A DNA stretch of 64,000 nt. Source: Streptomyces griseoluteus. GTDB lineage: Bacteria > Actinomycetota > Actinomycetes > Streptomycetales > Streptomycetaceae. A program made the position numbers and the translations under genes. Position 1 is the stretch's first letter; each line of letters begins with the position of its first letter. Of this stretch, positions 1 through 12,074 are shown in pieces. The stretch is taken from positions 310,001 to 374,000 of the forward strand of contig NZ_SRRU01000003.1 of NCBI RefSeq assembly GCF_004784465.1, written 5' to 3'. The notes below the pieces were generated by a model. That model was not told the DNA's origin, did no database searches, and saw only the letters and a program-made list of their open reading frames with translations.

Positions 1-2
1 TC

Positions 3-719
3 GACGAGGGGTACGGCCTGGTTCTCGGGCAGGACGGAGACGGGGCCCGGTGGACGGCCGTCATCGATGACGTGTCCCTGGTCGCGGTGGCCATAGCTTC
101 CTGGGACTGCGGCATGGAGTACGAGTTGTCGCCCGACGAGCGCACCCTCGTGGCGGCCCTGCCCGGCTGGCCCCTGGCGCTCGCCGTCGCCGCACCCGAT
201 GTACCGGCCCCGCACGACCCGGACACCGAGGCCACGGACCCCCCGCCTCTCACTCCACCCGATACCAGCACCTGGGGACCGGCCCAGCGACGCCTCGGCG
301 CCGACGAGATAGCGCTCCAGTGGGCCGAGTGGCGCGGCCGGCTCGACGACGCCGATGTCCTGCCGAACAAGCAGGCTTCCGGAACCGAGGCAACCGCCCC
401 GGAGGCCGAAGCGGCACCGGAGACCGAGCCGGAAGGCACCGCCAAGCCCGGCCATCCCGGCGTCCGCCAGGTACTCGAGGAGGCACGCGCCTACATCGAC
501 GCCCCGCCGCCCCTCGGACGCGTCCGCTCCTCGTTCGCCCCCGGAGACGCGCGCACCCTGCGTGCCGACGGTCCCGGATGGTCGATCGTGGCCCGCACCG
601 ACGACATCGCGTTCATCCTGCTCGACACGGAACCCGGCGAGGTCATCCCCGTGGGACGGGGCCCGGAACTCCCCGGCCTGCTGGAAGGGCTGGACAAGAT
701 CGCCGTACGCCCGCTGTGA
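3..719 (+). CDS. Uncharacterised protein, 5' end outside the window
   Basis: The reading frame is open from the first bases of the window, so the gene starts upstream; an internal GTG at 72 is probably not the true start because coherent sequence (DEGYGLVLGQDGDG) precedes it. At least 238 residues are visible. The middle (about residues 65-150) is rich in Pro, Ala, Glu and Thr and looks like a disordered linker between two small folded parts; the C-terminal part has a mixed strand pattern ending in IAVRPL. No catalytic motif, signal peptide or membrane segment is seen. It converges on the small membrane gene at 747-929 with a 27-base gap. I do not recognise the family. Codon use is typical of high-GC actinobacterial coding DNA, so it is very likely a real gene. 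Confidence 0.75.
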   Translation, partial: DEGYGLVLGQDGDGARWTAVIDDVSLVAVAIASWDCGMEYELSPDERTLVAALPGWPLALAVAAPDVPAPHDPDTEATDPPPLTPPDTSTWGPAQRRLGADEIALQWAEWRGRLDDADVLPNKQASGTEATAPEAEAAPETEPEGTAKPGHPGVRQVLEEARAYIDAPPPLGRVRSSFAPGDARTLRADGPGWSIVARTDDIAFILLDTEPGEVIPVGRGPELPGLLEGLDKIAVRPL

Positions 720-746
720 CCCCGTGCGAAGCGCCGCCCAAAGGCG

Positions 747-929
747 TCAGCGGCCTATCTCCTTGCGCGCCACCCGACGCAGCCTGCGCCGCTGCGAAGG
801 GTCCAACGTCAGGTACGCGGCGGCGGGCACGCCCACGATGATCAGCAGTGCCGCCCACCAGGGCAGCCAAATCAGAAGGATCAGCCCGACCGCCACGCCA
901 CCCACGGCGATCTTCGCGTTTCTCGACAT
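747..929 (-). CDS. Small two-helix membrane protein
   Basis: A 60-residue protein whose residues 8-42 are almost entirely hydrophobic (GGVAVGLILLIWLPWWAAL and a following stretch), giving one long or two short membrane segments, followed by a basic tail (QRRRLRRVARKEIGR) that should lie in the cytoplasm by the positive-inside rule. A strong ribosome site (aggaggcgg) lies about 6 bases before the ATG at 929. Small proteins of this kind are common and uncharacterised in Streptomyces. It stands alone: the neighbour on the left converges, and the next gene on this strand (xylA) lies upstream with 190 bases between, so co-transcription from xylA is possible but not shown. Confidence 0.65.
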   Translation of the reverse strand: MSRNAKIAVGGVAVGLILLIWLPWWAALLIIVGVPAAAYLTLDPSQRRRLRRVARKEIGR

Positions 930-1119
930 GAACTCCGCCTCCTACGTCACGACCCACTGCCGCTCTCTGCATGGGAAACGGTCCCGAGCGCCTCACGGTT
1001 CCGGCCACCGCCCCTGAGACATCCCTGAAGCCGACCCTGAGGAACCCCTGAGGCCCAGGTCGAAGGCCGACGCAGGACGCGCGTGACCAGCCTCGACGGG
1101 CTGACCACGCGCGATCCCG

Positions 1120-2445
<1,326 letters not shown>

Positions 2446-3891
2446 ATGTCAGCAGCCGAGGGTCCGCTCGTCGTCGGTGTGGACACGTCCACCCAGTCCA
2501 CGAAGGCACTCGTCGTCGACGCTTCCACCGGGCGGGTGGTGGCGAGCGGCCAGGCCGCGCACACGGTGACCTCTGGCACGGGACGGGAGAGCGATCCGCG
2601 TCAGTGGTGGGACGCGCTGTGCGAGGCGCTGCGCCAGTGCGGCGACGTAGCGCACGAGGCGGCGGCAGTGTCGATCGGCGGCCAGCAGCACGGCCTGGTC
2701 ACGCTCGACGCGCACGGCGAGCCGGTGCGTCCCGCGCTGCTCTGGAACGATGTGCGCTCGGCCCCGCAGGCCCGCCGTCTCGTGGAGGAGCTGGGCGGCC
2801 CCAAGGCCTGGGCAGAGCGCACGGGCAGCGTGCCGGGCGCCTCGTTCACGGTGACCAAGTGGGCGTGGCTGGCGGAGCACGAGCCGGACGCGGTCCGTGC
2901 CACCAGGGCGGTACGTCTCCCCCACGACTACCTCACCGAGCGCCTCACCGGCCTCGGCACGACCGATCGCGGCGATGTCTCCGGCACCGGCTGGTGGGCG
3001 TCCGCGACGGAGTCGTACGACGAGGAGACCCTGGCGTACGTGGGACTCGACCCGGCGCTACTGCCGCGCGTGGTGCGGCCCGGCGAGGTGGCGGGTACCG
3101 TGCGCGACGGCCATGACCTGCCGTTCTCCAGGGGCACGCTGGTGGCGCCGGGTACCGGGGACAACGCCGCCGCCGCGCTGGGTCTGGGCCTGCGATCCGG
3201 CACTCCGGTGCTCAGCCTCGGCACCTCGGGCACGGTGTACGCGGTCTCCAGGCGCCGCCCGACAGACCCGACCGGCACGGTGGCGGGGTTCGCCGACGCG
3301 CACGGCGACTGGCTGCCGCTGGCCTGCACCTTGAACTGCACCCTCGCCGTGGACCGGGTCGCGGCCCTGCTGGGGCTGGACCGGGAGGCCGTGGAGCCGG
3401 GCACCGCGGTCACCCTGCTGCCGTACCTCGACGGTGAGCGCACTCCCGACCTGCCTCACGCCTCAGGTCTGCTGCACGGCCTCCGCCATGACACGACCGC
3501 CGGTCAGGTGCTCCAGGCCGCCTACGACGGCGCCGTGCACTCGCTGCTCGGCGCACTCGACCTGGTTCTGGACGAGGACGCCGACCGCACCGCTCCCTTG
3601 CTGCTGATCGGCGGTGGCGCCCGCGGCACGGCCTGGCAGGAAACGGTGCGCCGACTGTCCGGGCGGCCGGTACAGATCCCCGAGGCGAAGGAACTGGTGG
3701 CCCTCGGCGCGGCCGCTCAGGCTGCGGGACTGCTGACCGGTGAGGACCCGGCGGCCGTTGCCCGCCGCTGGAACACCACGGAGGGACGGGTCCTGGACGC
3801 CGTGGAGCGGGACGAGGAAGCCCTGGACCGGATCGCCGGGGTACTCTCCGACGCGGCCCCGCTGCTGGAGCGGGGTGCGGACTCCCTCTGA
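2446..3891 (+). CDS. xylB: Xylulokinase (FGGY family)
   Basis: ATP-dependent phosphorylation of D-xylulose to xylulose 5-phosphate, feeding the pentose phosphate pathway. The 481-residue length from the ATG at 2446 fits the family; the frame is open further upstream, but SAAEGPLVVGVDTSTQSTK is the typical N-terminus and a purine-rich gagggag site sits before this ATG. Visible motifs are VGVDTSTQSTK (phosphate loop 1), GGQQHGLV and LLWNDVRS (xylulokinase sugar-binding region, about residues 80-103), GDVSGTGWW, APGTGDNAAAALG, SLGTSGTVYAVS, and IGGGARGTAWQE in the C-terminal ATP-binding half. It is followed after 93 bases by the ROK regulator on the same strand, so both may share a transcript. 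Confidence 0.96.
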   Translation: MSAAEGPLVVGVDTSTQSTKALVVDASTGRVVASGQAAHTVTSGTGRESDPRQWWDALCEALRQCGDVAHEAAAVSIGGQQHGLVTLDAHGEPVRPALLWNDVRSAPQARRLVEELGGPKAWAERTGSVPGASFTVTKWAWLAEHEPDAVRATRAVRLPHDYLTERLTGLGTTDRGDVSGTGWWASATESYDEETLAYVGLDPALLPRVVRPGEVAGTVRDGHDLPFSRGTLVAPGTGDNAAAALGLGLRSGTPVLSLGTSGTVYAVSRRRPTDPTGTVAGFADAHGDWLPLACTLNCTLAVDRVAALLGLDREAVEPGTAVTLLPYLDGERTPDLPHASGLLHGLRHDTTAGQVLQAAYDGAVHSLLGALDLVLDEDADRTAPLLLIGGGARGTAWQETVRRLSGRPVQIPEAKELVALGAAAQAAGLLTGEDPAAVARRWNTTEGRVLDAVERDEEALDRIAGVLSDAAPLLERGADSL

Positions 3892-3984
3892 CCCGGCCCG
3901 CAAGGGGATCGCGCACCGGGTCCGGCAGCGAGCGACCGAACCACAAGCTGGGCAGGACCACGGAAACCGAGGATCGACGGAGGC

Positions 3985-5193
3985 ATGACCGCACCGCCGC
4001 ACGACAGCCGACCGACGGGGAGCGGACGCGCCCTGCCGGACACCCAGCAGGGCATGCGTCGCCGCAACCTGGCTCGGGTCATGCACGCCGTCAGCTCGGA
4101 CGGCCCGCTGTCGCGCGCCACGGTCGCCTCGCGCATAGGTCTCACACGAGCGGCCGTGTCGTCCCTCGTGGACGAGCTGATCCGCTGGGGCCTGCTGGAG
4201 GAATTGGGCCCCGAACGACCGAGCCGGGTGGGACGGCCCGGCTCTGCGCTCGCGGTGAGCGGGCGTGGTCCCGCGGGGGTCGGGGCGGAGATCGGGGTGG
4301 ATCATCTCGCAGTGTGCGCGGTCGACCTGCGGGGTGCGGTTCGCGCGCGGGCCGTGCGGCGCGGCGCGAACCGAGGGCGCTCCCCGGAATCCGTGGCCGA
4401 GGATCTGACCTCTCTTCTCCAGCAGGTCACGGCCGAGGTGGAGAAGGACGGTCTCTGGGTCGCGGGCCTCGCGGTCGCCGTTCCCGGTCTGATCGCCCGC
4501 GACGGCCGTAGTGTCGTGCGTGCCCCCAATCTCGGCTGGCACGACACTGACCTCGGCGGTGTACTGCCCGGCGGGGTGCCCTTGACCGTGGACAACGAGG
4601 CCAACTTCGGCGCCCTGGCGGAACTGTGGCTCGGTGCCGGCACGCCGGGAGACTTCCTCCATGTGTCTGCGGAGATCGGCATCGGTGCGGCGATCGTGGT
4701 GGACGGCCAGCTGCTCCGTGGAACCCGTGGCTTCGCCGGAGAGCTGGGCCATGTTCCGGTCCGGCCGGACGGACCTCCCTGCCCGTGCGGCGGACGCGGC
4801 TGCCTGGAGCAGTACGCCGGCGAGGAAGCGGTACTGCGGGCGGCCGGGATCGAACCCCGCGGTGACGTGGTGGGGGTGCTCGCGGAGCAGGCGGAAGCGG
4901 GCGACGAGGATGTGCGCTCGGCACTGCGGGAGGCGGGTACGGCACTCGGCATCGCTCTGACCGGGGCGGTCAATCTCCTGGACCCGGACACGGTCGTCCT
5001 GGGTGGCGCGCTGGCGGCCCTCTCGCCATGGCTTCTCCCCTCTCTGCAACGTGAGCTGCGCAGTCGCACAGCCGGTCCGGCATGTCCCGTGGCGGTGTCC
5101 GAGCTGGGGCCGGAGGGTCCACTGCTCGGCGCCGCGCATTCGGTGGTACGGGCCGTGCTGGATGATCCGGCGATGGTGGCGGAACGGCCCTGA
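3985..5193 (+). CDS. xylR: ROK-family transcriptional repressor, probable XylR
   Basis: A 402-residue ROK regulator. Residues about 25-75 form a winged helix-turn-helix (LSRATVASRIGLTRAAVSSL then a wing before GRPGSALAV). The rest is the ROK sugar-kinase fold with GAEIGVDHL, VDNEANFGALAE and the family zinc site, visible as GH followed by CPCGGRGCLEQYAG. Such proteins bind DNA and are released by a sugar ligand. Its place directly behind xylB makes it the likely repressor of the divergent xylA-xylB promoters; that link is inference from position. A start codon two residues into the DNA-binding arm is not needed because the ATG at 3985 is preceded by a good gacggagg site. Confidence 0.9.
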   Translation: MTAPPHDSRPTGSGRALPDTQQGMRRRNLARVMHAVSSDGPLSRATVASRIGLTRAAVSSLVDELIRWGLLEELGPERPSRVGRPGSALAVSGRGPAGVGAEIGVDHLAVCAVDLRGAVRARAVRRGANRGRSPESVAEDLTSLLQQVTAEVEKDGLWVAGLAVAVPGLIARDGRSVVRAPNLGWHDTDLGGVLPGGVPLTVDNEANFGALAELWLGAGTPGDFLHVSAEIGIGAAIVVDGQLLRGTRGFAGELGHVPVRPDGPPCPCGGRGCLEQYAGEEAVLRAAGIEPRGDVVGVLAEQAEAGDEDVRSALREAGTALGIALTGAVNLLDPDTVVLGGALAALSPWLLPSLQRELRSRTAGPACPVAVSELGPEGPLLGAAHSVVRAVLDDPAMVAERP

Positions 5194-5267
5194 CACATGG
5201 GCGGATGCCCGTGGCTAAAGCCCGCCACGCTCACCGGGACCCGAAGTGCCTCGAACGGGTGGCCGAC

Positions 5268-5294
5268 TTATCCACAATCCGCCAGTTGTCCACG
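5268..5294 (+). other. Pair of DnaA-box-like 9-mers in a 440-base gap
   Basis: The gap between xylR and the amidase gene (5194-5635) has no convincing gene. It contains ttatccaca (5268-5276), identical to the classic DnaA box, and ttgtccacg (5286-5294), one base from the high-GC form ttgtccaca, in the same orientation 18 bases apart (start to start). Only two boxes are present, so this is not an oriC; it could be a DnaA-responsive promoter, a titration site, or chance. Nothing else is recognised in the gap. Confidence 0.35.
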
Positions 5295-5635
5295 GACTCG
5301 GCGCTCACCCTTCTGCCCAACTCCCGCGCGCCGTACCGTCATTCACGCGAGCCGCAACCGCCGGATCTCAATGGCGGAAGCCCAGGCCGTACACGTGCTG
5401 AGCACCATCTGCCACCTGCCTCGGGGGATACATGTCCGCGAAAGCGACCGGCGCACGACGCCACAACCGACACCACGGCGACCATTGCCGGTTCCCGCCG
5501 ACCGGAGCTGACACTGTGTCGGTCATACGTGCCGGGCTCCACTGAGCCGGACGTGCACCCCCGCAGTACAGACGCATCCGCGCGCACCACGGTCACGCGC
5601 ACCCGCATCCTCAACTTCCTTTTCACACATGGCAG

Positions 5636-6271
5636 ATGACACCTCACACCGCTGAAGGGCAGCCGACGATGGAGATGAACCCGCCCCGTACCCACCTCAC
5701 CCGACGCGGCATCCTCAAGGGCGCGGCGCTCGCCGCTGTCCCCTACGCACTCCTCCCCGGCCCCCAGGCGGCCGCGCAGGCGGCGGTCGACTACCCGCCC
5801 GGCGATTGGCAGCCCGCGAGCAGCGGCAATTACACGGTGTCCAGCCGGCCGGCGGCCTACAAGATCGACCGGGTGATCATCCATGTCACCCAGGAGACCT
5901 ACACCAACACTCTGGCCATCTTCCGGAACACCGATAAGAAGGTGTCCGCGCACTATCTCGTACGCTCGGCGGACGGCCATGTCGCCCAGTGCGTCCGGGA
6001 GGCGGACATCGCCTGGCACGCGGGCGACTGGGAGTACAACACCCGGAGCATCGGCATCGAGCACGAGGGCTGGGTGGACCAGCCGGCCTACTTCACGAAC
6101 GCGCTCTACGAGGAGTCCGCGAGACTGACGGCCGTGGTGTGCAACAAGTACGGCATCCCGAAGGACCGGGAGCACATCATCGGCCACTACCAGGTACCCG
6201 GCACCAATCACACCGACCCGGGGATGACCTGGGACTGGGTCCGCTACATCAGACTCGTCAATTTCTCCTGA
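5636..6271 (+). CDS. Tat-exported N-acetylmuramoyl-L-alanine amidase
   Basis: Cell-wall hydrolase cutting between N-acetylmuramic acid and the first L-Ala of the peptide stem. Residues about 20-48 form a twin-arginine signal (LTRRGILKGAALAAV, then a hydrophobic stretch and an AQAA cleavage region), so the enzyme is exported. The Amidase_2 (PGRP-like) domain follows: VIIHVTQ supplies the first zinc His, SAHYLVRSADG the substrate-groove strand, WHAGDWEYNTRSIGIEHEG the central part, and IIGHYQVPGTNHTDPG the second zinc His and the TDPG motif. At 211 residues it is a single-domain form without cell-wall binding repeats. The ATG at 5636 is used; in-frame ATGs at 5669 and 5675 also precede the Tat motif and are possible starts. 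Confidence 0.88.
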   Translation: MTPHTAEGQPTMEMNPPRTHLTRRGILKGAALAAVPYALLPGPQAAAQAAVDYPPGDWQPASSGNYTVSSRPAAYKIDRVIIHVTQETYTNTLAIFRNTDKKVSAHYLVRSADGHVAQCVREADIAWHAGDWEYNTRSIGIEHEGWVDQPAYFTNALYEESARLTAVVCNKYGIPKDREHIIGHYQVPGTNHTDPGMTWDWVRYIRLVNFS

Positions 6272-6348
6272 GCTCCTGTCGGCCCGGTTGTCCGGAGCGG
6301 ACCCACGCGTGACGATGGCCCAGTTGGTTCCCTCGCAGGGAGGACGAG

Positions 6349-7683
6349 TTGACCGATCAGTGGGTGGCTCTGGAGCCGGGAGCCGACCCAGACGAAAGAG
6401 TCCGGGCGCTACGCCGAGCCCATGAGACCTTCACGACCGCCGGCACGGTCCCGCGCCCGGTCCGGCCGGTGGTGGCCGAGTCCTGGCGGCGCAGCGCACG
6501 GGCCGGCGTCGGGCCGGACGGCACCGCGAGCGTGGAACTGACCGACGACGACCTGGGCGCATACCGTGCCGAACATCCACTGGCCAAGGTGATGCCGCTG
6601 GTCCGGGAGCTGGTGGGCACGTTCGCCGCCGATGGCTCACATCTGCTCGCGGTGTGCGATGCGCACGGCAGACTGATGTGGGTCGAGGGGCATCCGACGA
6701 CGTTGCGGCAGGCGGACCGGATGAACTTCGTTCCCGGGGCGCGCTGGTCGGAAGCGGCTGTCGGCACCAACGCGCCGGGCACAGCGGTGGCGGTGGACCG
6801 TCCGGTGCAGGTCTTCGCGGCGGAGCACTTCATAAGGCGGGTGCAGCCGTGGACCTGTGCGGCCGCACCGATCCACGATCCGCACACCGGCCGGGTCCTT
6901 GGAGCCGTCGACATCACCGGAGGGGACGGCCTGGCACATCCGCACAGCCTGGGCTTCGTACAGGCTGTGGCACGCGCGGCCGAGTCGCAGCTCAGCCTGG
7001 TCGCCCCACCGAAGCAGACGGAGGACACGGTCACGCTGAGCGTGCTGGGCCGGGACGAGGCGGAACTCCGTCCGGGTGGCGGGCGCCGGATCAGGCTGAG
7101 CCGTCGGCACAGCGAGGTGCTCGTGCTCCTGGCCCGGCATCCCGAGGGCATGACCGGGGACGAACTGTTGTGCGCGTTGTACGCGGACGAGTCGGTGACG
7201 CCGGTGACCCTGCGCGCCGAGCTCGCCAGACTGCGCCCGCTGCTGCCGCCAGGACTGTTGGCGTCCCGGCCCTACCGGCTCTCCGTGCCGGTCGAGTGCG
7301 ACGCGGCTCTGGTCGAACGGCAGTTGGAGACGGGTGCGCTCACGGCCGCCCTCCGGGCCTATCATGGCCCGCTGCTGCCGAACTCCCAGGCCCCGGCGGT
7401 AGTGGGGTTGCGACGCCGACTCGCCGCGGCTCTGCGAACGGCGCTGATCACCCGGGGCGACCCGGATCTGCTGGCGGACTGGGCTCACGCGCCGTGGGGT
7501 GAGCACGACCTGCTGATCTGGCGGGCCTTGGCGGCCGTGCGGCCGACCGCTCCGGTACGGGCGCGGATCGCGGCGCTGGAGGCCGAGCTGGCCGTACCGG
7601 GGGTACCGAGCCGACGCCCTAATGTGCGCCAGACACCCTGGGTGACCAGCGGTGCAACATATTCGCAACGTCCGCCCGTCTAG
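6349..7683 (+). CDS. GAF-domain transcriptional regulator, AcoR-like without AAA+ domain
   Basis: A 444-residue regulator starting at TTG 6349, behind a strong gggagg site. Residues about 25-45 (RPVVAESWRRSARAGV) are the typical N-terminus of acetoin-type regulators, and the GAF sensor follows with GHPTTLRQAD, FVPGARWSEAAVGTNAPGTA, QPWTCAAAPIHDPHTGRVLG and VDITGG. The sigma54-activating AAA+ domain found in classical AcoR is absent; instead residues about 240-310 form a winged-helix-like segment (SRRHSEVLVLLARHPEGMTG, then LRAELARLRPLLP) probably used for DNA binding. Streptomyces lacks sigma54, so this architecture is common there. The next gene, 57 bases downstream, is an aldehyde dehydrogenase, the usual target of such regulators. 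Confidence 0.85.
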   Translation: MTDQWVALEPGADPDERVRALRRAHETFTTAGTVPRPVRPVVAESWRRSARAGVGPDGTASVELTDDDLGAYRAEHPLAKVMPLVRELVGTFAADGSHLLAVCDAHGRLMWVEGHPTTLRQADRMNFVPGARWSEAAVGTNAPGTAVAVDRPVQVFAAEHFIRRVQPWTCAAAPIHDPHTGRVLGAVDITGGDGLAHPHSLGFVQAVARAAESQLSLVAPPKQTEDTVTLSVLGRDEAELRPGGGRRIRLSRRHSEVLVLLARHPEGMTGDELLCALYADESVTPVTLRAELARLRPLLPPGLLASRPYRLSVPVECDAALVERQLETGALTAALRAYHGPLLPNSQAPAVVGLRRRLAAALRTALITRGDPDLLADWAHAPWGEHDLLIWRALAAVRPTAPVRARIAALEAELAVPGVPSRRPNVRQTPWVTSGATYSQRPPV

Positions 7684-7740
7684 CCTGCACGACGGGAGCT
7701 GCCCAATGGCGGGCAGCGCTGCACCGGGAGGCACACCAGC

Positions 7741-9264
<1,524 letters not shown>

Positions 9265-9275
9265 AGCCTGAAGTC

Positions 9276-9310
9276 GGTTGCCTGGAGGCAACGTTGCGCT
9301 CCAGGCAACC
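9276..9310 (+). terminator. Hairpin terminator after aldehyde dehydrogenase
   Basis: A perfect 12-base stem (ggttgcctggag at 9276-9287, ctccaggcaacc at 9299-9310) with an 11-base loop, 11 bases after the stop codon. There is no T-run, as is usual in Streptomyces. Confidence 0.85.
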
Positions 9311-9810
9311 CCAAATAACGACTACGTTCAGTGATGAGCTGGAGCCTTCGCGCTACTGTCTGACACCCAAGAGGGTCTCGCCCGGACCAGTCGTGGACCA
9401 AACGGCGCCGAACGACATCACCCGACGAGCCGCCCGCTCATGAGCGCCGCGAGTCCAGGACTTCCCGGGACCGGCTCGGGACAACGGCCGAGCCGCCCCC
9501 GCGCGACCTCGTCGTCGAGTTCATGGGGCTCCACATCGGGTTCCGGCATGGCTGGCGGGGGCGGCGAGCGCTTCGAGGACACCGCCAACTGTCCGCCCGG
9601 CGAGAGAAGCTGCCTCGGGGCGCTCTCGGCCCAGCACCGGGCGAAGGGTTCGGCCACGGAAGGTGGTACCGCTTTCACCCCTGCCTGTTCCGCCCGCCGG
9701 CGTGATGCGATCGCGCCGAGGCGCCCGCTGCGGGTATCCCGCTCCATCGGGAAAAGGAGATCGCACGGGCAATGGATCACCCCGTCCCGCTCTCCGGGTA
9801 CCGTCAGGGT
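9311..9810. other. 500-base region without a supported gene
   Basis: Several frames are open by GC bias, but none shows a recognisable domain, a sensible start with ribosome site, or conserved-looking composition. The last 40 bases (9772-9810) are in frame with RNase J but precede its usual N-terminus and are taken as leader. Confidence 0.5.
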
Positions 9811-11496
9811 ATGAGTCATCCGCACCCCGAGCTGAAGCCCGCCCCGCCCCTTGTCGAAGGAGGGCTGCGGGTCATCGCCCTGGGCGGCCTGGGCGAGATC
9901 GGCCGCAACATGACCGTCTTCGAGCACGCGGGCAAGCTGCTCATCGTCGACTGCGGTGTGCTGTTCCCCGAGGAGACCCAGCCCGGCGTGGACGTGATCC
10001 TGCCGGACTTCACCTCGATCCGGGACCGGCTGGACGACATCGTGGCCGTGGTCCTCACCCACGGCCACGAGGACCACATCGGCGGCGTGCCGTACCTGCT
10101 GCGCGAGCGGCGCGACATCCCCGTCGTCGGCTCCAAGCTGACGCTGGCGTTCCTGGAGGCCAAGCTCAAGGAACACGGCATCCGGCCGCGCACGGTGCGG
10201 GTGCGGGAGGGCAACCGGCGCGGCTTCGGGCCCTTCGACTGCGAGTTCGTGGCGGTCAACCACTCCATCCCCGACAGTCTCGCGGTCGCGATCCGTACCC
10301 GAGCCGGGATGGTGCTGCACACCGGCGACTTCAAGATGGACCAGTTCCCCCTCGACGACCGCATCACCGATCTGCGCGCCTTCGCCCGCCTCGGCGAGGA
10401 GGGCGTGGACCTGTTCCTCACCGACTCCACCAACGCCGAAGTGCCCGGCTTCACCACCTCCGAGCGTGAGCTGAACCCGGCGATCGAGCAGGTGATGCGC
10501 ACCGCGCCGCGCCGCGTCATCGTCTCCAGCTTCGCCAGCCATGTGCACCGCATCCAGCAGGTCCTGGACGCCGCCCACCAGCACGGCCGCAAGGTCGCCT
10601 TCGTCGGCCGGTCGATGGTCCGCAACATGGGCATCGCCCGTGACCTGGGCTATCTGAAGGTCCCCTCCGGTCTGGTCGTGAGCACGAAGGAGCTGGAGAA
10701 GCTCCCGGACCACAAGATCACGCTGGTGTGCACCGGCTCCCAGGGCGAACCGATGGCCGCACTGTCACGGATGGCCAACCGCGACCACCTGATCCGCATC
10801 GGCGAGGGCGACACCGTCCTGCTCGCCAGCTCCCTCATCCCCGGCAACGAGAACGCCATCTACCGGGTGATCAACGGGCTCACCCGGTGGGGCGCCCACG
10901 TGGTCCACAAGGGCAACGCCAAGGTGCACGTCTCCGGCCACGCCAGCGCCGGCGAACTCGTCTACTGCTACAACATCGTCAAGCCCCGCAACGTCATGCC
11001 CGTGCACGGCGAATGGCGCCACCTGCGGGCCAACGGCGACCTCGCCATCCGTACCGGTGTCGACCCCGAGCGGGTCGTCATCGCCGAGGACGGCGTCGTC
11101 GTCGACCTCGTCGACGGGCGCGCGTCCATCACCGGCAAGGTCCCCGCCGGCAACGTCTACGTGGACGGCATGGAAGTCGGCGGCGCCACCGAAGCGTCCC
11201 TCAAGGACCGCCTCACCCTCGCCGCCGAAGGCGTGGTCACGGTGGTGGCGATCGTCGACGCGGACACCGGCGCCCTCGCCGAGCCCCCCGACTTCCTGGC
11301 CCGCGGCTTCGTGCACGACGACACCACCTTCGAGCCGGTCATCCCCGTCATCGAGAAGACCCTGGCCACCGCCGCCGAGGAAGGCGTCGGGGACGCGCAC
11401 CAACTCGAACAACTCCTCGCTCGGGCCGTGGCGAACTGGGCGTTCCGCACCCACCGCCGCAAACCCCTCATCATCCCCATCATCATCGACGCCTGA
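9811..11496 (+). CDS. rnj: Ribonuclease J (metallo-beta-lactamase RNase)
   Basis: Cytoplasmic 5' exo- and endoribonuclease for mRNA decay and rRNA processing. The 561 residues match Streptomyces RNase J. The zinc motif THGHEDHIGG is at about residues 83-92, followed by VNHSIPDS, HTGDFKMDQ, LTDSTNAEVPG, SSFASHVHRIQQ, the beta-CASP part (CTGSQGEPMAALSRMANRDH) and VHVSGHASAGEL near residue 385; the C-terminal domain ends in KPLIIPIIIDA. The start is taken at ATG 9811 because SHPHPELKP is the familiar N-terminus; an in-frame ATG lies 39 bases upstream. In Streptomyces the housekeeping rnj usually lies beside dapA; that context is missing here, so this may be a second copy (inference). A very strong terminator follows. 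Confidence 0.93.
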   Translation: MSHPHPELKPAPPLVEGGLRVIALGGLGEIGRNMTVFEHAGKLLIVDCGVLFPEETQPGVDVILPDFTSIRDRLDDIVAVVLTHGHEDHIGGVPYLLRERRDIPVVGSKLTLAFLEAKLKEHGIRPRTVRVREGNRRGFGPFDCEFVAVNHSIPDSLAVAIRTRAGMVLHTGDFKMDQFPLDDRITDLRAFARLGEEGVDLFLTDSTNAEVPGFTTSERELNPAIEQVMRTAPRRVIVSSFASHVHRIQQVLDAAHQHGRKVAFVGRSMVRNMGIARDLGYLKVPSGLVVSTKELEKLPDHKITLVCTGSQGEPMAALSRMANRDHLIRIGEGDTVLLASSLIPGNENAIYRVINGLTRWGAHVVHKGNAKVHVSGHASAGELVYCYNIVKPRNVMPVHGEWRHLRANGDLAIRTGVDPERVVIAEDGVVVDLVDGRASITGKVPAGNVYVDGMEVGGATEASLKDRLTLAAEGVVTVVAIVDADTGALAEPPDFLARGFVHDDTTFEPVIPVIEKTLATAAEEGVGDAHQLEQLLARAVANWAFRTHRRKPLIIPIIIDA

Positions 11497-11559
11497 GCCG
11501 TAGCCCGGCAGGCGGTCCCCGTTCCGGCCCTGGCCCCGCCGGCCTGGAGGTCGGGCACG

Positions 11560-11603
11560 GGAGTGCGTTGCCACCCCAGCAGGCCGGGGTGGCAACGCAC
11601 TCC
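11560..11603 (+). terminator. 18-base-pair hairpin terminator after rnj
   Basis: A perfect 18-base inverted repeat: ggagtgcgttgccacccc (11560-11577) and its complement (11586-11603) around the 8-base loop agcaggcc. It lies 64 bases after the rnj stop and is the strongest hairpin of this part of the window. Confidence 0.9.
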
Positions 11604-12074
11604 ACATGACGAGTCCTCGGGAACACATCCCAAGGACTGGAGGCGCGAAAACCCGCAGCTCAACGGGGGCTCCCCCACTTTGGGGACGGTCTCTGGAGCG
11701 GCCGGAGCGTCAGACGAGCGTCACGGGTGCGCCAGGCGACGGTGTGCAGGACCTCGCCCACTTGTACGCCGCCGTCACCCGCGACAAGACCACCGGGCTC
11801 GACGAGGCGATCACGTTCGCCGACGGCGTCGCAGCACCACCTCATCGACCAGATCCAGTAAGCAGTCAGTGAGAGGGAACACGCGCCGGGTGGAATGCCT
11901 TTCACGGGAGGTGCGGTGCCATAGCATCTGCCCCGCATCGGGCTTGGCGCGGGCCCTTCGCGCGTCCGGGACAGCACACTGAGCACCACCGACACCGTGA
12001 CCGTATGCGGGCCTGACGGGGGCGATGGGCCGACCACTCGTCCTTCGGAGAACGGGGACGGCCGGGGCAGCGCG
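11604..12074. other. 470-base region without a supported gene
   Basis: A frame from 11606 to 11872 could encode 88 residues, with a plausible helical middle (GVQDLAHLYAAVTRDKTTG), but both ends look non-coding and there is no ribosome site. It may be a remnant of an unidentified gene. Confidence 0.4.

Noticed and set aside
5194-5635. Replication origin suggested by DnaA boxes
   Set aside because: Only two boxes, no dnaA/dnaN genes and no AT-rich unwinding region.
9418-10713. Long minus-strand open frames antisense to RNase J
   Set aside because: They mirror the codon pattern of rnj on the other strand and have no domain; a normal artefact of high-GC coding DNA.
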